This document shows, piece by piece, positions 10,141 to 18,557 of a DNA stretch of 64,000 bases (positions are counted from its first letter, which is position 1; each line of letters starts with the position of its first letter). The stretch lies in the NCBI RefSeq assembly GCF_000745835.1, contig NZ_JQKB01000025.1, positions 1 to 64,000 of the forward strand. The letters are read 5' to 3'. The translations under genes and the position numbers were made by a program. The stretch is from Belnapia moabensis DSM 16746. GTDB taxonomy: Bacteria; Pseudomonadota; Alphaproteobacteria; Acetobacterales; Acetobacteraceae. The notes below the pieces were generated by a model. That model was given only the letters and a program-made list of their open reading frames with translations, ran no database searches and was not told where the DNA came from.

Positions 10141-11171
10141 CGGCCGCCGCCCGGGAGCTTGCGCGGGTCGAGCGCGTCACGCACCGCCTCGCCCACGAAG
10201 ATCAGCAGGGTGAGGACGCCGCCGAGGACGATGAAGCCGGTGAAGGCGAGCCAGGGGGCCTGGAGGTTGTTCTTGCCCTGGCTCAGCAGCTCGCCGAGCG
10301 AGGGCGAGCCGGGCGGCAGGCCGAAGCCGAGGAAGTCGAGCGAGGCGAGGATGGTGACGCTGCCCGAGAGGGTGAAGGGCAGGAAGGTGAGCGTCGCCAC
10401 CATCGCGTTCGGCAGGATGTGGCGGGCCATGAGGCGTGTGTCCGACACGCCCAATGCGCGGGCGGCGCGGACGTAGTCGAGGTTGCGGCCGCGCAGGAAT
10501 TCGGCGCGGACCACGCCGGTCAGCGCCATCCAGGAGAAGGCGAGGAGGAAGGCGAGCAGGATCCAGAAGCTCGGCTGAATGATGCTGGCCAGGATGATCA
10601 GCAGGAAGAGCTGCGGCATGCCCGACCAGATCTCGATGAAGCGCTGGAAGAGCAGGTCGGTCAAACCGCCGTAGAAGCCCTGCACCGCGCCGGCGGCGAT
10701 GCCGATGGCGGAGCCGAGGATTGTCAGCGTGAAGCCGAAGAGGACCGAGATGCGGAAGCCGTAGATGACGCGCGCCAACACGTCGCGCGCCTGGTCGTCG
10801 GTGCCGAGCCAGTTGCGGGCGGAGGGCGGCGAGGGCGCCGGGCGGCCGAGGTCGCGCACCACCGTCGCGTAGGAATAGGGGATGGCCGGCCAGAGCATCC
10901 AGCCGCCGCGGCGGGCGATGTCCTCGACCAGGGCCGGGTCGTGCCAGTCGGCCTCGGTGGGGAGACCGTCGGGGAGGATGTCGCTCTCGGCATAGTCGGC
11001 GAGGACGGGGACGAACCATTGGCCGTCGACGCGGGCGACCAGCGGCCGGTCGTTGGCGATGAATTCGGCGAAGAGGGTTACGAAGAAGAGCGCGGCGAAG
11101 ATCCAGAGGGACCACCAGCCGCGCCGGTTCGCGCGGAAATTCGCCAGCCGTCGCGCATTCAGCGGGCTCAT
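10137..11171 (-). CDS. yejE: ABC transporter permease, YejE-like
   Basis: Inner-membrane permease of a peptide or microcin C importer. The 344-residue protein starts with the MSPLNARRLANFRANRRG type of N-terminus seen in YejE. It then has a first membrane segment and a long periplasmic loop (with WFVPVLADY and the NWLGTDDQARDVLARVIYG motif), followed by about five more helices. The cytoplasmic EAA-like loop reads ARALGVSDTRLMARHILPNA. It ends with the DPRK tail common to this family. ATG 11171 is preferred over an in-frame start at 11237, which lies in the terminator-like hairpin. It overlaps yejF by four bases. No yejB lies upstream, which is unusual because YejB and YejE normally form the heterodimer. 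Confidence 0.88.
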
Positions 11172-11197
11172 CGGCTCGTGGGGGGCCTGTCCAGGGT

Positions 11198-11226
11198 CAT
11201 CCCCCCTGCTTAAGCATGGGGGGATG
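11198..11226 (-). terminator. Strong hairpin downstream of the DUF3072 gene
   Basis: The stem CATCCCCCC/GGGGGGATG with an inner TGC/GCA and a TTAA loop lies between the small DUF3072 gene and yejE on the reverse strand. It probably separates the two transcription units. There is no long T-run, so intrinsic termination is likely but not certain. Confidence 0.5.
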
Positions 11227-11246
11227 CCCTGCGACAAGCAGGGTGG

Positions 11247-11465
11247 CTACCTGCCCCGGCCGGTCTTGGACTGAAGCTCGTCGATGCGGCGGGAGGCGTC
11301 GGCCTTGGTCATGTCCGGGTCGAATTCCTCGCCGGCTTCCTCGCTGAGGGTCTTGAGGTAGCTGGCCTGGGCGCCGGTCATCTTCTCGTCGCCGGTGGTC
11401 CAGTCGTCCGGGTCCTTGATGGTGTTGGAGCCGGGCTCGGCGTCGGTCTTCGGGTTGTCGGTCAT
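11247..11465 (-). CDS. DUF3072 domain protein
   Basis: A 72-residue acidic, hydrophilic protein with the core WTTGDEKMTGAQASYLKTL and a downstream EAGEEFDPDMTKADASRRI, the recognisable DUF3072 pattern. Its function is unknown. The second half resembles a small SAP-like or helix-loop-helix fold, which is inference. ATG 11465 has a good GGAGAA Shine-Dalgarno (AGGAGAACCGCCC). Upstream start codons would run through non-conserved sequence. It stands alone and is divergent from the esterase gene. Confidence 0.75.
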   Translation of the reverse strand: MTDNPKTDAEPGSNTIKDPDDWTTGDEKMTGAQASYLKTLSEEAGEEFDPDMTKADASRRIDELQSKTGRGR

Positions 11466-11641
11466 GGGCGGTTCTCCTGCGTATCGTGTTCCCTTAACGT
11501 TCATGACAGTCAGGCGTTGCAGCCTGGAATGCAGGGATGCGGAGGTCCATGTTGCAGTGCAGCGAAACCCGGGCCGTACCGATACGCTAGGGTCGTACGA
11601 GACGCGGGCCATTCCGCACCACCGCCCGAAAGGATCAGCCT

Positions 11642-12790
11642 TTGAACCAGATGCGCAGCCGCCTGTCCGACCTGGTACGCCAGTCACAGGCCAGGATGAG
11701 CGCCGCGGCCGGCGCCGCGACGGATGAAGGCGACCTGGTCGAGCTGGCCGGCTTCGGCTCCGATCCGGGGTCGGTCCGCATGCTGGCCTATTTGCCGGAG
11801 GGGCTGCCGCATGGCGCGCCGCTGGTGGTCGCCCTGCATGGCTGCACCCAGACAGCGGCGGGCTATGCCACGGGCAGCGGCTGGACGGCGCTCGCCGAGG
11901 CCGGGGGCTTCGCCGTGCTGCTGCCGGAGCAGCGGCAGGCGAACAACGCCAATCGCTGCTTCAACTGGTTCGAGCCGGGCGATTCCACGCGCGGCCAGGG
12001 CGAGGTGGCTTCCATCCACTCCGCCATTCAGCACATGGTGGCGACGCGGGGGATCGACCCGAAGCGGGTCTTCGTCACTGGGCTCTCGGCCGGCGGGGCG
12101 ATGGCGGCCAACCTGCTCGCCACCTATCCGGAGGATTTCGCCGCCGGCGCCATCATCGCCGGCCTGCCCTATGGCGCGGCGAGCAGCATGCCGGAGGCTT
12201 TCGAGGCGATGGCCAGCGGCAGGCCGCGCTCGGCGGCCGATTGGGCGGCGCTGGTGCGGGCGGCCTCGCCACATCGGGGGCCCTGGCCGCGTGTCTCCAT
12301 CTGGCAGGGCGATGCGGATACGACCGTGCGGCCGGTGAATGGCGAGCAGTTGGCGCGGCAATGGGCGGCGCTGCATGGCACCACCGGAGCGCCGGTCGAA
12401 TCGGGCAGTGGGGCGCATCGGGCCCAGGCCTGGCGGGATGCCAAGGGGCAGGTGGTGCTGGAGCACCATATCATCGCCGGCATGGCGCATGGCGTGCCGC
12501 TGGATACCAGCGGGATCGGCCAGGCGGGGCCGTATTTCCTCCAGGCGGGGATCGGCTCCACCGCCGCCATCGCCGAGTTCTTCGGCCTGCCGGTGGAGCA
12601 GCCGGTGCGGCAGCCGCAGGGCCAGGCGCGGCCGGCGAAGGGCCATACGGTCATCGACCAGGAGGGGAACCGGGCCGAGGAACCGAAGGCGGAGGAGGAT
12701 TTCACCCTGGGCGGGATCAAGCTCGGCTCGATCGACCCGAGCGGGGTGATCCGCAAGGCGCTGACGACGGCCGGGCTGATGAAGGGCTGA
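11642..12790 (+). CDS. PHB depolymerase family esterase (LpqC-like)
   Basis: Alpha/beta-hydrolase esterase of the polyhydroxybutyrate depolymerase/feruloyl esterase superfamily. In 382 residues I see the oxyanion region VALHGCTQ (about 63-70), the nucleophile S149 in GLSAGG, the acid in QGDADTTV and the histidine in GMAHGVPLD. CFNWF (106-110) is also a family signature. There is no clear signal peptide, so an intracellular role is likely. The start is probably TTG 11642, eight bases after AAAGGA; the ATG at 11651 is the alternative. The C-terminal 70 residues are hydrophilic and outside the catalytic fold. The substrate is not determined. Confidence 0.87.
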   Translation: MNQMRSRLSDLVRQSQARMSAAAGAATDEGDLVELAGFGSDPGSVRMLAYLPEGLPHGAPLVVALHGCTQTAAGYATGSGWTALAEAGGFAVLLPEQRQANNANRCFNWFEPGDSTRGQGEVASIHSAIQHMVATRGIDPKRVFVTGLSAGGAMAANLLATYPEDFAAGAIIAGLPYGAASSMPEAFEAMASGRPRSAADWAALVRAASPHRGPWPRVSIWQGDADTTVRPVNGEQLARQWAALHGTTGAPVESGSGAHRAQAWRDAKGQVVLEHHIIAGMAHGVPLDTSGIGQAGPYFLQAGIGSTAAIAEFFGLPVEQPVRQPQGQARPAKGHTVIDQEGNRAEEPKAEEDFTLGGIKLGSIDPSGVIRKALTTAGLMKG

Positions 12791-12840
12791 CATCGCTGGG
12801 GCGCGACCCCATGCTCCTCCCGCATAAGGGGAGACAGGGC

Positions 12841-13791
12841 ATGGAAGAGCGCAGCCTCGGGCGGTCCGGCATCAAGGTGCCGCCGCTGATGTTCGGCGGC
12901 AATGTCTTCGGCTGGACCATCGACAAGGCCCAGTCGCACCGCATCCTCGACCGGCTGGTGGATGCCGGGCTCTATGCCATCGACACGGCAGATGTCTATT
13001 CCGCCTGGGCGCCAGGCCATCAGGGCGGCGAGAGCGAGACCATCATCGGCGAATGGCTGAAGGCGAGCGGCAAGCGCGGCCAGGTCGTGATCGCCACCAA
13101 GGTCGGCATGAAGATGGGCTCCGGCGAGCAGGGCCTGTCGCGCGGCTGGATCGTGAAGGAGGTGGAGGCGAGCCTTCGCCGGCTGCAGACCGATGTCATC
13201 GATCTTTATCAGGCGCACAAGGATGACGAGACGGTGCCGCTGGAGGAGACGCTCGGCGCCTTCGCCGACCTGATCAAGGCGGGCAAGGTGCGGGCGATCG
13301 GCGCCTCCAACTACAGCGCGCCGAGGCTCAAGGAGGCGCTGGAGGTGAGCGCGAAGCACGGGCTGCCGCGCTACGAGACCTTGCAGCCGCTCTACAACCT
13401 GATGGACCGCAAGGTCTTCGAGGAGGCGCTGGAGCCGCTCTGCCGGGCGGAGGGCATCGGCGTCATCAACTACTATGCGCTGGCCTCGGGCTTCCTCAGC
13501 GGCAAGTACCGGTCGGAGGCGGATTTCGGCAAGAGCAAGCGCGGCGGCAACATGGGCAAGTACCTGACGCCGCGCGGGCTGAAGGTGCTGGCGGCGCTCG
13601 ACGCCGTGGCCGGCGAGGTGGCGGCGACGCCGGCGCAGGTGGCCATCGCCTGGCTGCTGGCGAAGCCTGCGGTGACGGCGCCGATCGCCAGCGCCACCAG
13701 CTCCGACCAGTTGGAGGATCTGCTGGGGGCGACGGCGCTCGGGCTCAGCCCGGCGCAGGTGGCGGCGCTGGACGAGGCGAGCGCGGAGTAG
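12841..13791 (+). CDS. Aldo/keto reductase
   Basis: NADPH-dependent oxidoreductase with a TIM barrel, 316 residues. The catalytic tetrad is visible as D and Y in AIDTADVYS, K in VIATKVGM and H in DLYQAHKDD. GASNYSAPRL and the late IASATSSDQL cofactor motif are also present. The overall pattern matches the YajO/Tas-like subgroup of general aldehyde/ketone reductases. ATG 12841 follows GGGGAGACAGGGC. The intergenic stretch to the esterase is only 50 bp, so co-transcription is possible. The physiological substrate is unknown. Confidence 0.9.
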   Translation: MEERSLGRSGIKVPPLMFGGNVFGWTIDKAQSHRILDRLVDAGLYAIDTADVYSAWAPGHQGGESETIIGEWLKASGKRGQVVIATKVGMKMGSGEQGLSRGWIVKEVEASLRRLQTDVIDLYQAHKDDETVPLEETLGAFADLIKAGKVRAIGASNYSAPRLKEALEVSAKHGLPRYETLQPLYNLMDRKVFEEALEPLCRAEGIGVINYYALASGFLSGKYRSEADFGKSKRGGNMGKYLTPRGLKVLAALDAVAGEVAATPAQVAIAWLLAKPAVTAPIASATSSDQLEDLLGATALGLSPAQVAALDEASAE

Positions 13792-13794
13792 CGC

Positions 13795-14115
13795 CTACCC
13801 TTTCCCTGTCATCTTGGCGAAGACGGCGCGGTCCCGGTTCTCCTGCATCAGCATGCGGAAACCGGGGATCGTGTCGAGGCCGAGGCCGAGGGGGATGCCG
13901 GTCTCCTCGTCCGCGGTGACCTTCGCGTAGCTCTCGCCGGTGAATTTCTCCCATTTGCCGGCGGGCTTCTTCACCTCGATATGGACGACGGTCGCCTTCA
14001 GCACCATCCGCACGATCGCCTCCTTCGGCGAGGAGGGCTTGGTGAGGCTGGGGTTGCCGGCGATCATCACCCAGCCATTGGCCATGGCCCAGGCGGTCAA
14101 CTCATCCTTCGTCAT
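13795..14115 (-). CDS. Conserved-looking hypothetical protein, 106 residues
   Basis: I do not recognise this protein. It is short, soluble and mildly basic, begins MTKDELTAWAMANGW and has a central beta-rich stretch (VVHIEVKKPAGKWEKF). A perfect AAGGAG Shine-Dalgarno eight bases before ATG 14115 and low codon bias toward the shadow frames support it being real. It is convergent with the aldo/keto reductase (3-bp gap) and divergent from the Mn-catalase gene, with 156 bp between the two starts where both promoters must lie. Confidence 0.6.
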   Translation of the reverse strand: MTKDELTAWAMANGWVMIAGNPSLTKPSSPKEAIVRMVLKATVVHIEVKKPAGKWEKFTGESYAKVTADEETGIPLGLGLDTIPGFRMLMQENRDRAVFAKMTGKG

Positions 14116-14271
14116 GGCGGACTCCTTCTGCGCCTGTTGCGATAGGCGCAATTCGCACAAAGCGCATCGGGGCTTCACGGAAGACGGAAGTTCGGGGCTC
14201 GTTGCCCGCTTCGGCACGAACCTCTGCCGGCGCCACCGGTTCGGTCAGGATAACCCGGATCGGAGGTCCAG

Positions 14272-15150
14272 ATGTTCTATACCGATGGCAAGCTGCAATA
14301 CCCTGTTCGCGTCGAGCGCCCCAACCCGATCTTCGCCCGTGCGCTGCAGCAGGCGATCGGCGGCGTCGAAGGCGAGATCCGCGTGATGATGCAGTATCTC
14401 TTCCAGGGCTGGGGCAGCCGCGGACCGGTGAAGTACCGCGACATGCTGATCAACACCGGCACCGAGGAGATCGGCCATATCGAGATGCTCGCGACCGCGG
14501 TAGCGCTCAACCTCGAAGGCGCGCCGCTGTCGATGCAGGAAGACGTGGCGAATGACGGCATCGCCGGCGCGGTGATGGGCGGCATGAACCTCCGCCACAT
14601 CCTGAGCACCGGCCTCGCCGCGACGCCGGAGAACTGCAACGGCGTGCCGTTCAACGCGAGCCATGTCTATGCCAGCGGCAACATCGTCGGCGACATGTAC
14701 GCCAATGTCGCCGCCGAGGCGACGGGCCGCGTGCTGGCGACGCGCCTTTACGGCATGACCGACGACCCGGGGATGAAGGACATGCTCTCCTTCCTCATCG
14801 CCCGCGACACGATGCATCAGCAGCAATGGCTGGCGGTGATCGAGGAGCTGGGCGGCTCGACCGCGAACCTGCCGGTGCCGAACAGCTTCCCGCAATCGCA
14901 GGAGGCGAGCCAGTTCTCCTATGCCTATTTCGGTCATCGCATCGACGGGCAGGTGCCGGCCGGGCGCTGGACCGAGGGCGCCTCGATCGACGGCAAGGGC
15001 CAGTTCGCGCCGATGAAGTCGGAGCCGCTGGGCGGCGAGCCGGTGCTGGCGCCGCCGCGGCCGGACAGCGGCGCGCAGACGGACCAGATCAACGCCTCGC
15101 CCGTCGCCGCCAACGATCCGCTGACCGGCGGCACGCCGAGCGTCGCCTAA
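14272..15150 (+). CDS. Manganese (non-heme) catalase
   Basis: Dismutates hydrogen peroxide with a dinuclear manganese centre in a four-helix bundle. All expected ligands are present in the 292 residues: E35 in VEGEIRV, E66 and H69 in TEEIGHIEM, E149 in AAEATGR and H182 in DTMHQQQW. The C-terminal 70 residues form the Pro/Asp-rich tail common in these enzymes. GGAGGT lies upstream of ATG 14272. It is followed by a double hairpin, so it is probably a monocistronic stress gene. Confidence 0.94.
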   Translation: MFYTDGKLQYPVRVERPNPIFARALQQAIGGVEGEIRVMMQYLFQGWGSRGPVKYRDMLINTGTEEIGHIEMLATAVALNLEGAPLSMQEDVANDGIAGAVMGGMNLRHILSTGLAATPENCNGVPFNASHVYASGNIVGDMYANVAAEATGRVLATRLYGMTDDPGMKDMLSFLIARDTMHQQQWLAVIEELGGSTANLPVPNSFPQSQEASQFSYAYFGHRIDGQVPAGRWTEGASIDGKGQFAPMKSEPLGGEPVLAPPRPDSGAQTDQINASPVAANDPLTGGTPSVA

Positions 15151-15161
15151 CCAGAACCGGT

Positions 15162-15182
15162 CCAGGCCGGGTTCCGGCCTGG
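15162..15182 (+). terminator. First terminator hairpin after Mn-catalase
   Basis: Perfect nine-base stem (CCAGGCCGG / CCGGCCTGG) with a GTT loop, eleven bases after the catalase stop. There is no T-run directly behind it. Together with the next hairpin it probably ends the catalase transcript. Confidence 0.5.
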
Positions 15183-15194
15183 CGGATGGGGTTT

Positions 15195-15226
15195 GGGGAA
15201 GGCGGCGCCTTCCCCAAGTCTTTCTG
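15195..15226 (+). terminator. Second hairpin with short T-rich tail
   Basis: A nine-base perfect stem GGGGAAGGC / GCCTTCCCC with a three-base GGC loop is followed by AAGTCTTTCTG, a modest T-rich tract. This is the most intrinsic-terminator-like structure in the window. It lies 19 bases before the chromate transporter start, so that gene may have its own promoter elsewhere or depend on read-through. Confidence 0.55.
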
Positions 15227-15244
15227 CCCCTGCTACAGCGGGGC

Positions 15245-16561
15245 ATGAGCTTTCCCACCCTCGCCGAAGCGCTCCGCATCTGGTTCCGCATCGGCTGCCT
15301 CTCCTTCGGCGGGCCTGCCGGGCAGATCGCGCTCATGCACCGGGAGGTGGTGGAGGAGCGGCGCTGGATCTCCGATGCGCGCTTCCTGCATGCGCTGAAT
15401 TTCTGCACGCTGCTGCCGGGGCCGGAGGCGCAGCAGCTCGCTACCTATCTCGGCTGGCTGATGCATGGCGTGCGCGGGGGCGTGGCGGCGGGGCTGCTCT
15501 TCATCCTGCCCGGTGCGGCGGTGATGCTGGCGCTCTCGGCGATCTATGCGGCCTTCGGTGAGGTGCCGCTGGTGGCGGCGCTGTTCTTCGGGCTGAAATG
15601 CGCGGTGCTGGTGCTGGTGGTGGAGGCGCTGCTGCGCGTCGCGCGGCGGGCGCTGAAAGGGCCGGTGCCCTGGGCGCTGGCGGGGGCGGCCTTCGCGGCG
15701 CTCTTCCTCTTCGGCCTGCCCTTCCCGGTCGTGGTGCTGGGGGCGGCGCTTGTCGGTCTGGCGATGCCGGGGGTCTTCGCCGGCGGCGGGCATGGCAAGG
15801 CGCAGGACGGACCCCCTGCCCTGCTCGACGCGGTGCTGGCGGCGGAGCCGGGGCGGATCGGCGCCATGGCGGGCGCGGCGCGGCGGGCGGGGCTTGTCGC
15901 GCTGGCGCTCTGGCTCTGGCCGGTCGTGCTGCTGATGCAGGCGGGCGGGCTCTATGGCGACCTCGCCTGGTTCTTCTCGAAGATGGCCGTCGTCACCTTC
16001 GGCGGCGCCTATGCGGTGCTCGCCTATGTCGCGCAGGAGGCCGTCGAGGGGTATCGATGGCTGTCGGCGGGGCAGATGCTGGCGGGGCTCGGCCTCGCCG
16101 AGACGACGCCGGGGCCGCTGATCCTGGTGCTGGAATTCGTCGGCTACATGGCGGGCGGCACGCTCGGGGCGTTGCTGGTGGTGTGGGTGACCTTTGCCCC
16201 GTGCTTCGCCTGGATCTTCCTCGGTGCGCCCTATGTCGAGCGGCTGCACGACGTGCCGCGGCTGAAGGGGGCGCTGGCCGGGGTGACGGCGGCGGTGGTC
16301 GGCGTCATCGCCAACCTGGCGCTGTGGTTCGGGCTCAGGGTGCTGTTCGGGGTGATCCTCGAGGTGCCGCTCGGGCCAATGCGGCTGGAGGTGCCGGTGC
16401 CGGCGAGCCTCGATCCGCTGGCGCTGCTGCTGGCGGTGCTGGCGGGGGTCTGCCTCTTCCGCATGCGGATGGGGGTGGTGCAGACGCTGGGGCTCACGGC
16501 GCTGGCGGGGCTGGTGCTGAAGCCGGCGGCGGATTGGCTGCTGGCGGGGTTCGGTGGGTGA
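15245..16561 (+). CDS. chrA: Chromate transporter, long-chain bidomain ChrA
   Basis: Predicted chromate efflux protein of the CHR family in the inner membrane. The 438 residues contain two homologous CHR halves. The first begins with RIGCLSFGGPAGQIALMH and the second with KMAVVTFGGAYAVLAYV; each holds a conserved FGG motif. About ten to twelve hydrophobic segments are visible. ATG 15245 has only a weak ribosome site. No ChrB or other chromate regulator lies nearby, and many ChrA homologues have no proven chromate role. Confidence 0.88.
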   Translation: MSFPTLAEALRIWFRIGCLSFGGPAGQIALMHREVVEERRWISDARFLHALNFCTLLPGPEAQQLATYLGWLMHGVRGGVAAGLLFILPGAAVMLALSAIYAAFGEVPLVAALFFGLKCAVLVLVVEALLRVARRALKGPVPWALAGAAFAALFLFGLPFPVVVLGAALVGLAMPGVFAGGGHGKAQDGPPALLDAVLAAEPGRIGAMAGAARRAGLVALALWLWPVVLLMQAGGLYGDLAWFFSKMAVVTFGGAYAVLAYVAQEAVEGYRWLSAGQMLAGLGLAETTPGPLILVLEFVGYMAGGTLGALLVVWVTFAPCFAWIFLGAPYVERLHDVPRLKGALAGVTAAVVGVIANLALWFGLRVLFGVILEVPLGPMRLEVPVPASLDPLALLLAVLAGVCLFRMRMGVVQTLGLTALAGLVLKPAADWLLAGFGG

Positions 16562-16610
16562 TGCGGGCGGATGGCGGTGCCGGCCGCTGCCTGGAGGTGA
16601 TCCGAAGCCG

Positions 16611-17255
16611 ATGGCCACTTTCGTCATCCCAACATTGACGACCCGCCGCCTTATACCAAATCCCGTTAATCAGAACCCATACAGTAAAGCGGCCCGGTTA
16701 AGGACGGAGCGTGCTGCTGCGGGGCGCCCCGCCGCCGCCAATAGGTTGGGCTCACTGGGACTTGGTATTACCCTCCGCGCTCCCGTGGAAGGCGACTTCC
16801 CCGCCTACGAACGCCTCATGGCCTCCCCGCGCTCCCGGGGTATGGGTGGGCCATACGACACCAAGGCCGCCTGGGGCATGTTCTGTCACGACCTCGCCTG
16901 CTGGACGCTGTTCGGACATGGAGCGCTGATGATCGACCTCCGGACGTCCGGCGAGTGCCTGGGCCAAGTCGGCATCAGCCATGGCCCGCTGTTCCCGGAG
17001 AAGGAGCTTGGCTGGCTGCTCTACGCGTCAGCCGAAGGCTTCGGCTACGCGACGGAGGCAGCGGAGGCATTGCGGGACTGGTCGGCGCGGGCGCTCGGCC
17101 TCATCGGGCTCGTCAGCTACATCGCCCCGGACAACGGCGCCTCCATCAAGGTGGCCGAGCGTCTTGGCGCCACCCTTGACCCGAAGGCTCCGAGGCACGA
17201 CCCGGACGACCTCGTCTATCGCCACCGCCCTGGCGGTTCAGCTCGCTGCGCATGA
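16611..17255 (+). CDS. GNAT family N-acetyltransferase carrying an in-frame 117-bp insertion
   Basis: Acetyl-CoA-dependent N-acetyltransferase, RimJ/RimL-like group. After the start at 16611 (GGAGGTGA ten bases upstream) the protein reads MATFVIPTLTTRRL. The usual continuation TLRAPVEGDFPAYERLMASPRSR only resumes 39 codons later. The intervening residues 15-53 are encoded by a small inverted-repeat element. The rest, including the acetyl-CoA loop around EGFGYATEAAEALRDW and the FxxKELGWLLY region, is intact. Without the insertion the protein would be about 175 residues, normal for the family. The inserted peptide falls in the loop after the first strand, so activity may survive. A pseudogene cannot be excluded, but there is no frameshift or stop. 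Confidence 0.8.
   Translation: MATFVIPTLTTRRLIPNPVNQNPYSKAARLRTERAAAGRPAAANRLGSLGLGITLRAPVEGDFPAYERLMASPRSRGMGGPYDTKAAWGMFCHDLACWTLFGHGALMIDLRTSGECLGQVGISHGPLFPEKELGWLLYASAEGFGYATEAAEALRDWSARALGLIGLVSYIAPDNGASIKVAERLGATLDPKAPRHDPDDLVYRHRPGGSARCA
16651..16770. mobile_element. Miniature inverted-repeat element (MITE-like) inside the GNAT gene
   Basis: The left end TTATACCAAATCCC (16651-16664) and the right end GGGACTTGGTATTA (16757-16770) are inverted repeats matching at 12 of 14 positions. A direct TTA at 16651-16653 and 16768-16770 is a candidate target duplication, which leaves a 114-bp element at 16654-16767. It encodes no protein of its own. Near its middle is a perfect 14-base palindrome (16719-16732). 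Its left part is distinctly AT-rich compared with the flanking gene. Removing element plus one TTA restores R-L-T-L-R across the junction in frame. The responsible transposase is unknown and none is encoded here. Confidence 0.75.
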
Positions 17256-17304
17256 CCGGCCCGGGTTGAAACCGACCTTCCGCGATCGGCAGGCGCGGCT
17301 GTCA

Positions 17305-18477
17305 TCACACCGCCTCACCGGCGACCCAGCCGCTCGACCAGGCCCATTGGAAGTTATAGCCGCCGAGCCAGCCGGTGACGTCCACCGCCTCGCCCACGAC
17401 GAAGAGGCCGGGGACCGACTTGGCCTCCATGCTTTGGGAGGAGAGGGCGGCGGTGTCGATGCCGCCGAGCGTCACCTCGGCCTTGGCATAGCCCTCGGTG
17501 CCGGCGGGCAGCAGCTCCCACCGCTTCAGCAGCGCGGCGAGGCCGTCGAGGGCGCGGTCGGGCAGCTCGGCCATGGGCTTGGCGGGCAGGTGGGCCTCGG
17601 CGAGGGTGGCGGCGAGGCGGCTGGGGAGCAGCTCGCCGAGCACGGTCTTCGGCTCCGCTTTCGGGCGGGCGCGCTTGCGTTCGCGCAGCAGCGTGGGCGC
17701 GTCGATCTTCGGCAGCAGGTCGAGGGCGATGGGCTCGCCTTCCCGCCAGTAGGAGGAGATCTGCAGGATCGCCGGGCCCGACAGGCCGCGATGGGTGAAG
17801 AGAAGCGCCTCGGGGAAGGCGCGCTTGCCGCAGCGGGCGATGGCCGGCAGGGCGACGCCGGAAAGCGGGCGCATCAGCTCGAGCGGGGCGCCCTGAAAGG
17901 TCAGCGGCACCAGGCCGGGGCGCGGCGGGACGAGCGGCACGCCGAAGCGGCCGGCGATGTCATGGGCGAGGCCGGTCGCGCCCATCTTCGGGATGGAGAG
18001 GCCACCGGTGGCCAGTACCAGGGCGGGCGCGGTGACCTCGCCTTGCTCGGTGGAGATGCGGAAGCCGTGCGGCTTCTCGACACCGGTGATGCGCTGGCCG
18101 AGCCGAAGCTCGACGCCGGCCGCGGCGCATTCCGCCAGCAGCATCGCCACCACGGCTCGGGCCGAGCCGTCGCAGAAGAGCTGGCCGAGCGTTTTCTCGT
18201 GGTAGGCGATGCCGTGCCGGCGCACCAGGGCGATGAAGTCGTGCTGGGTGTAGCGGGCGAGCGCCGAGCGGGCGAAATGCGGGTTGCCGGAGAGGAAGCG
18301 GTCCGGCGCGCAATGCTGGTTGGTGAAGTTGCAGCGCCCGCCGCCGGAGATGAGGATCTTCCGCCCCGCCTCCGGCGCGTGGTCGAGCACCAGCACGCGC
18401 CGCCCGCGGCGGCCGGCGCTGATGGCAGCCATCAGCCCGGCGGCACCGGCGCCGAGGATGATCGCGTCATAAGGCAT
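17305..18477 (-). CDS. NAD(P)/FAD-dependent oxidoreductase, HI0933/BaiN-like flavoprotein
   Basis: Flavoprotein of the HI0933 family, 390 residues. The N-terminal FAD-binding fold shows DAIILGAGAAGLMAA and the family hallmark RKILISGGGRCNFTN. The middle contains a VLATGGLSIPKMGATG motif. The C-terminus has the second FAD contact GLFVVGEAVDVTGWLGGYNFQWA. ATG 18477 gives the expected start right before the dinucleotide-binding strand; the upstream in-frame ATG adds 23 unconserved residues. The physiological reaction of most family members is unknown. It is convergent with the GNAT gene and followed upstream by the kinase gene in the same direction. Confidence 0.9.
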   Translation of the reverse strand: MPYDAIILGAGAAGLMAAISAGRRGRRVLVLDHAPEAGRKILISGGGRCNFTNQHCAPDRFLSGNPHFARSALARYTQHDFIALVRRHGIAYHEKTLGQLFCDGSARAVVAMLLAECAAAGVELRLGQRITGVEKPHGFRISTEQGEVTAPALVLATGGLSIPKMGATGLAHDIAGRFGVPLVPPRPGLVPLTFQGAPLELMRPLSGVALPAIARCGKRAFPEALLFTHRGLSGPAILQISSYWREGEPIALDLLPKIDAPTLLRERKRARPKAEPKTVLGELLPSRLAATLAEAHLPAKPMAELPDRALDGLAALLKRWELLPAGTEGYAKAEVTLGGIDTAALSSQSMEAKSVPGLFVVGEAVDVTGWLGGYNFQWAWSSGWVAGEAV

Positions 18478-18557
18478 CAGGCGAGGTTGGCGGCCAGTAG
18501 ATGGCAGCGATGCATCGGGGCGGCTCCGGCGGGGGGACGTCAGCATAGCCGGGATGC

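Noticed and set aside
16611-17255. GNAT gene as a pseudogene
   Set aside because: There is an insertion but no stop or frameshift, and the downstream catalytic region is complete.
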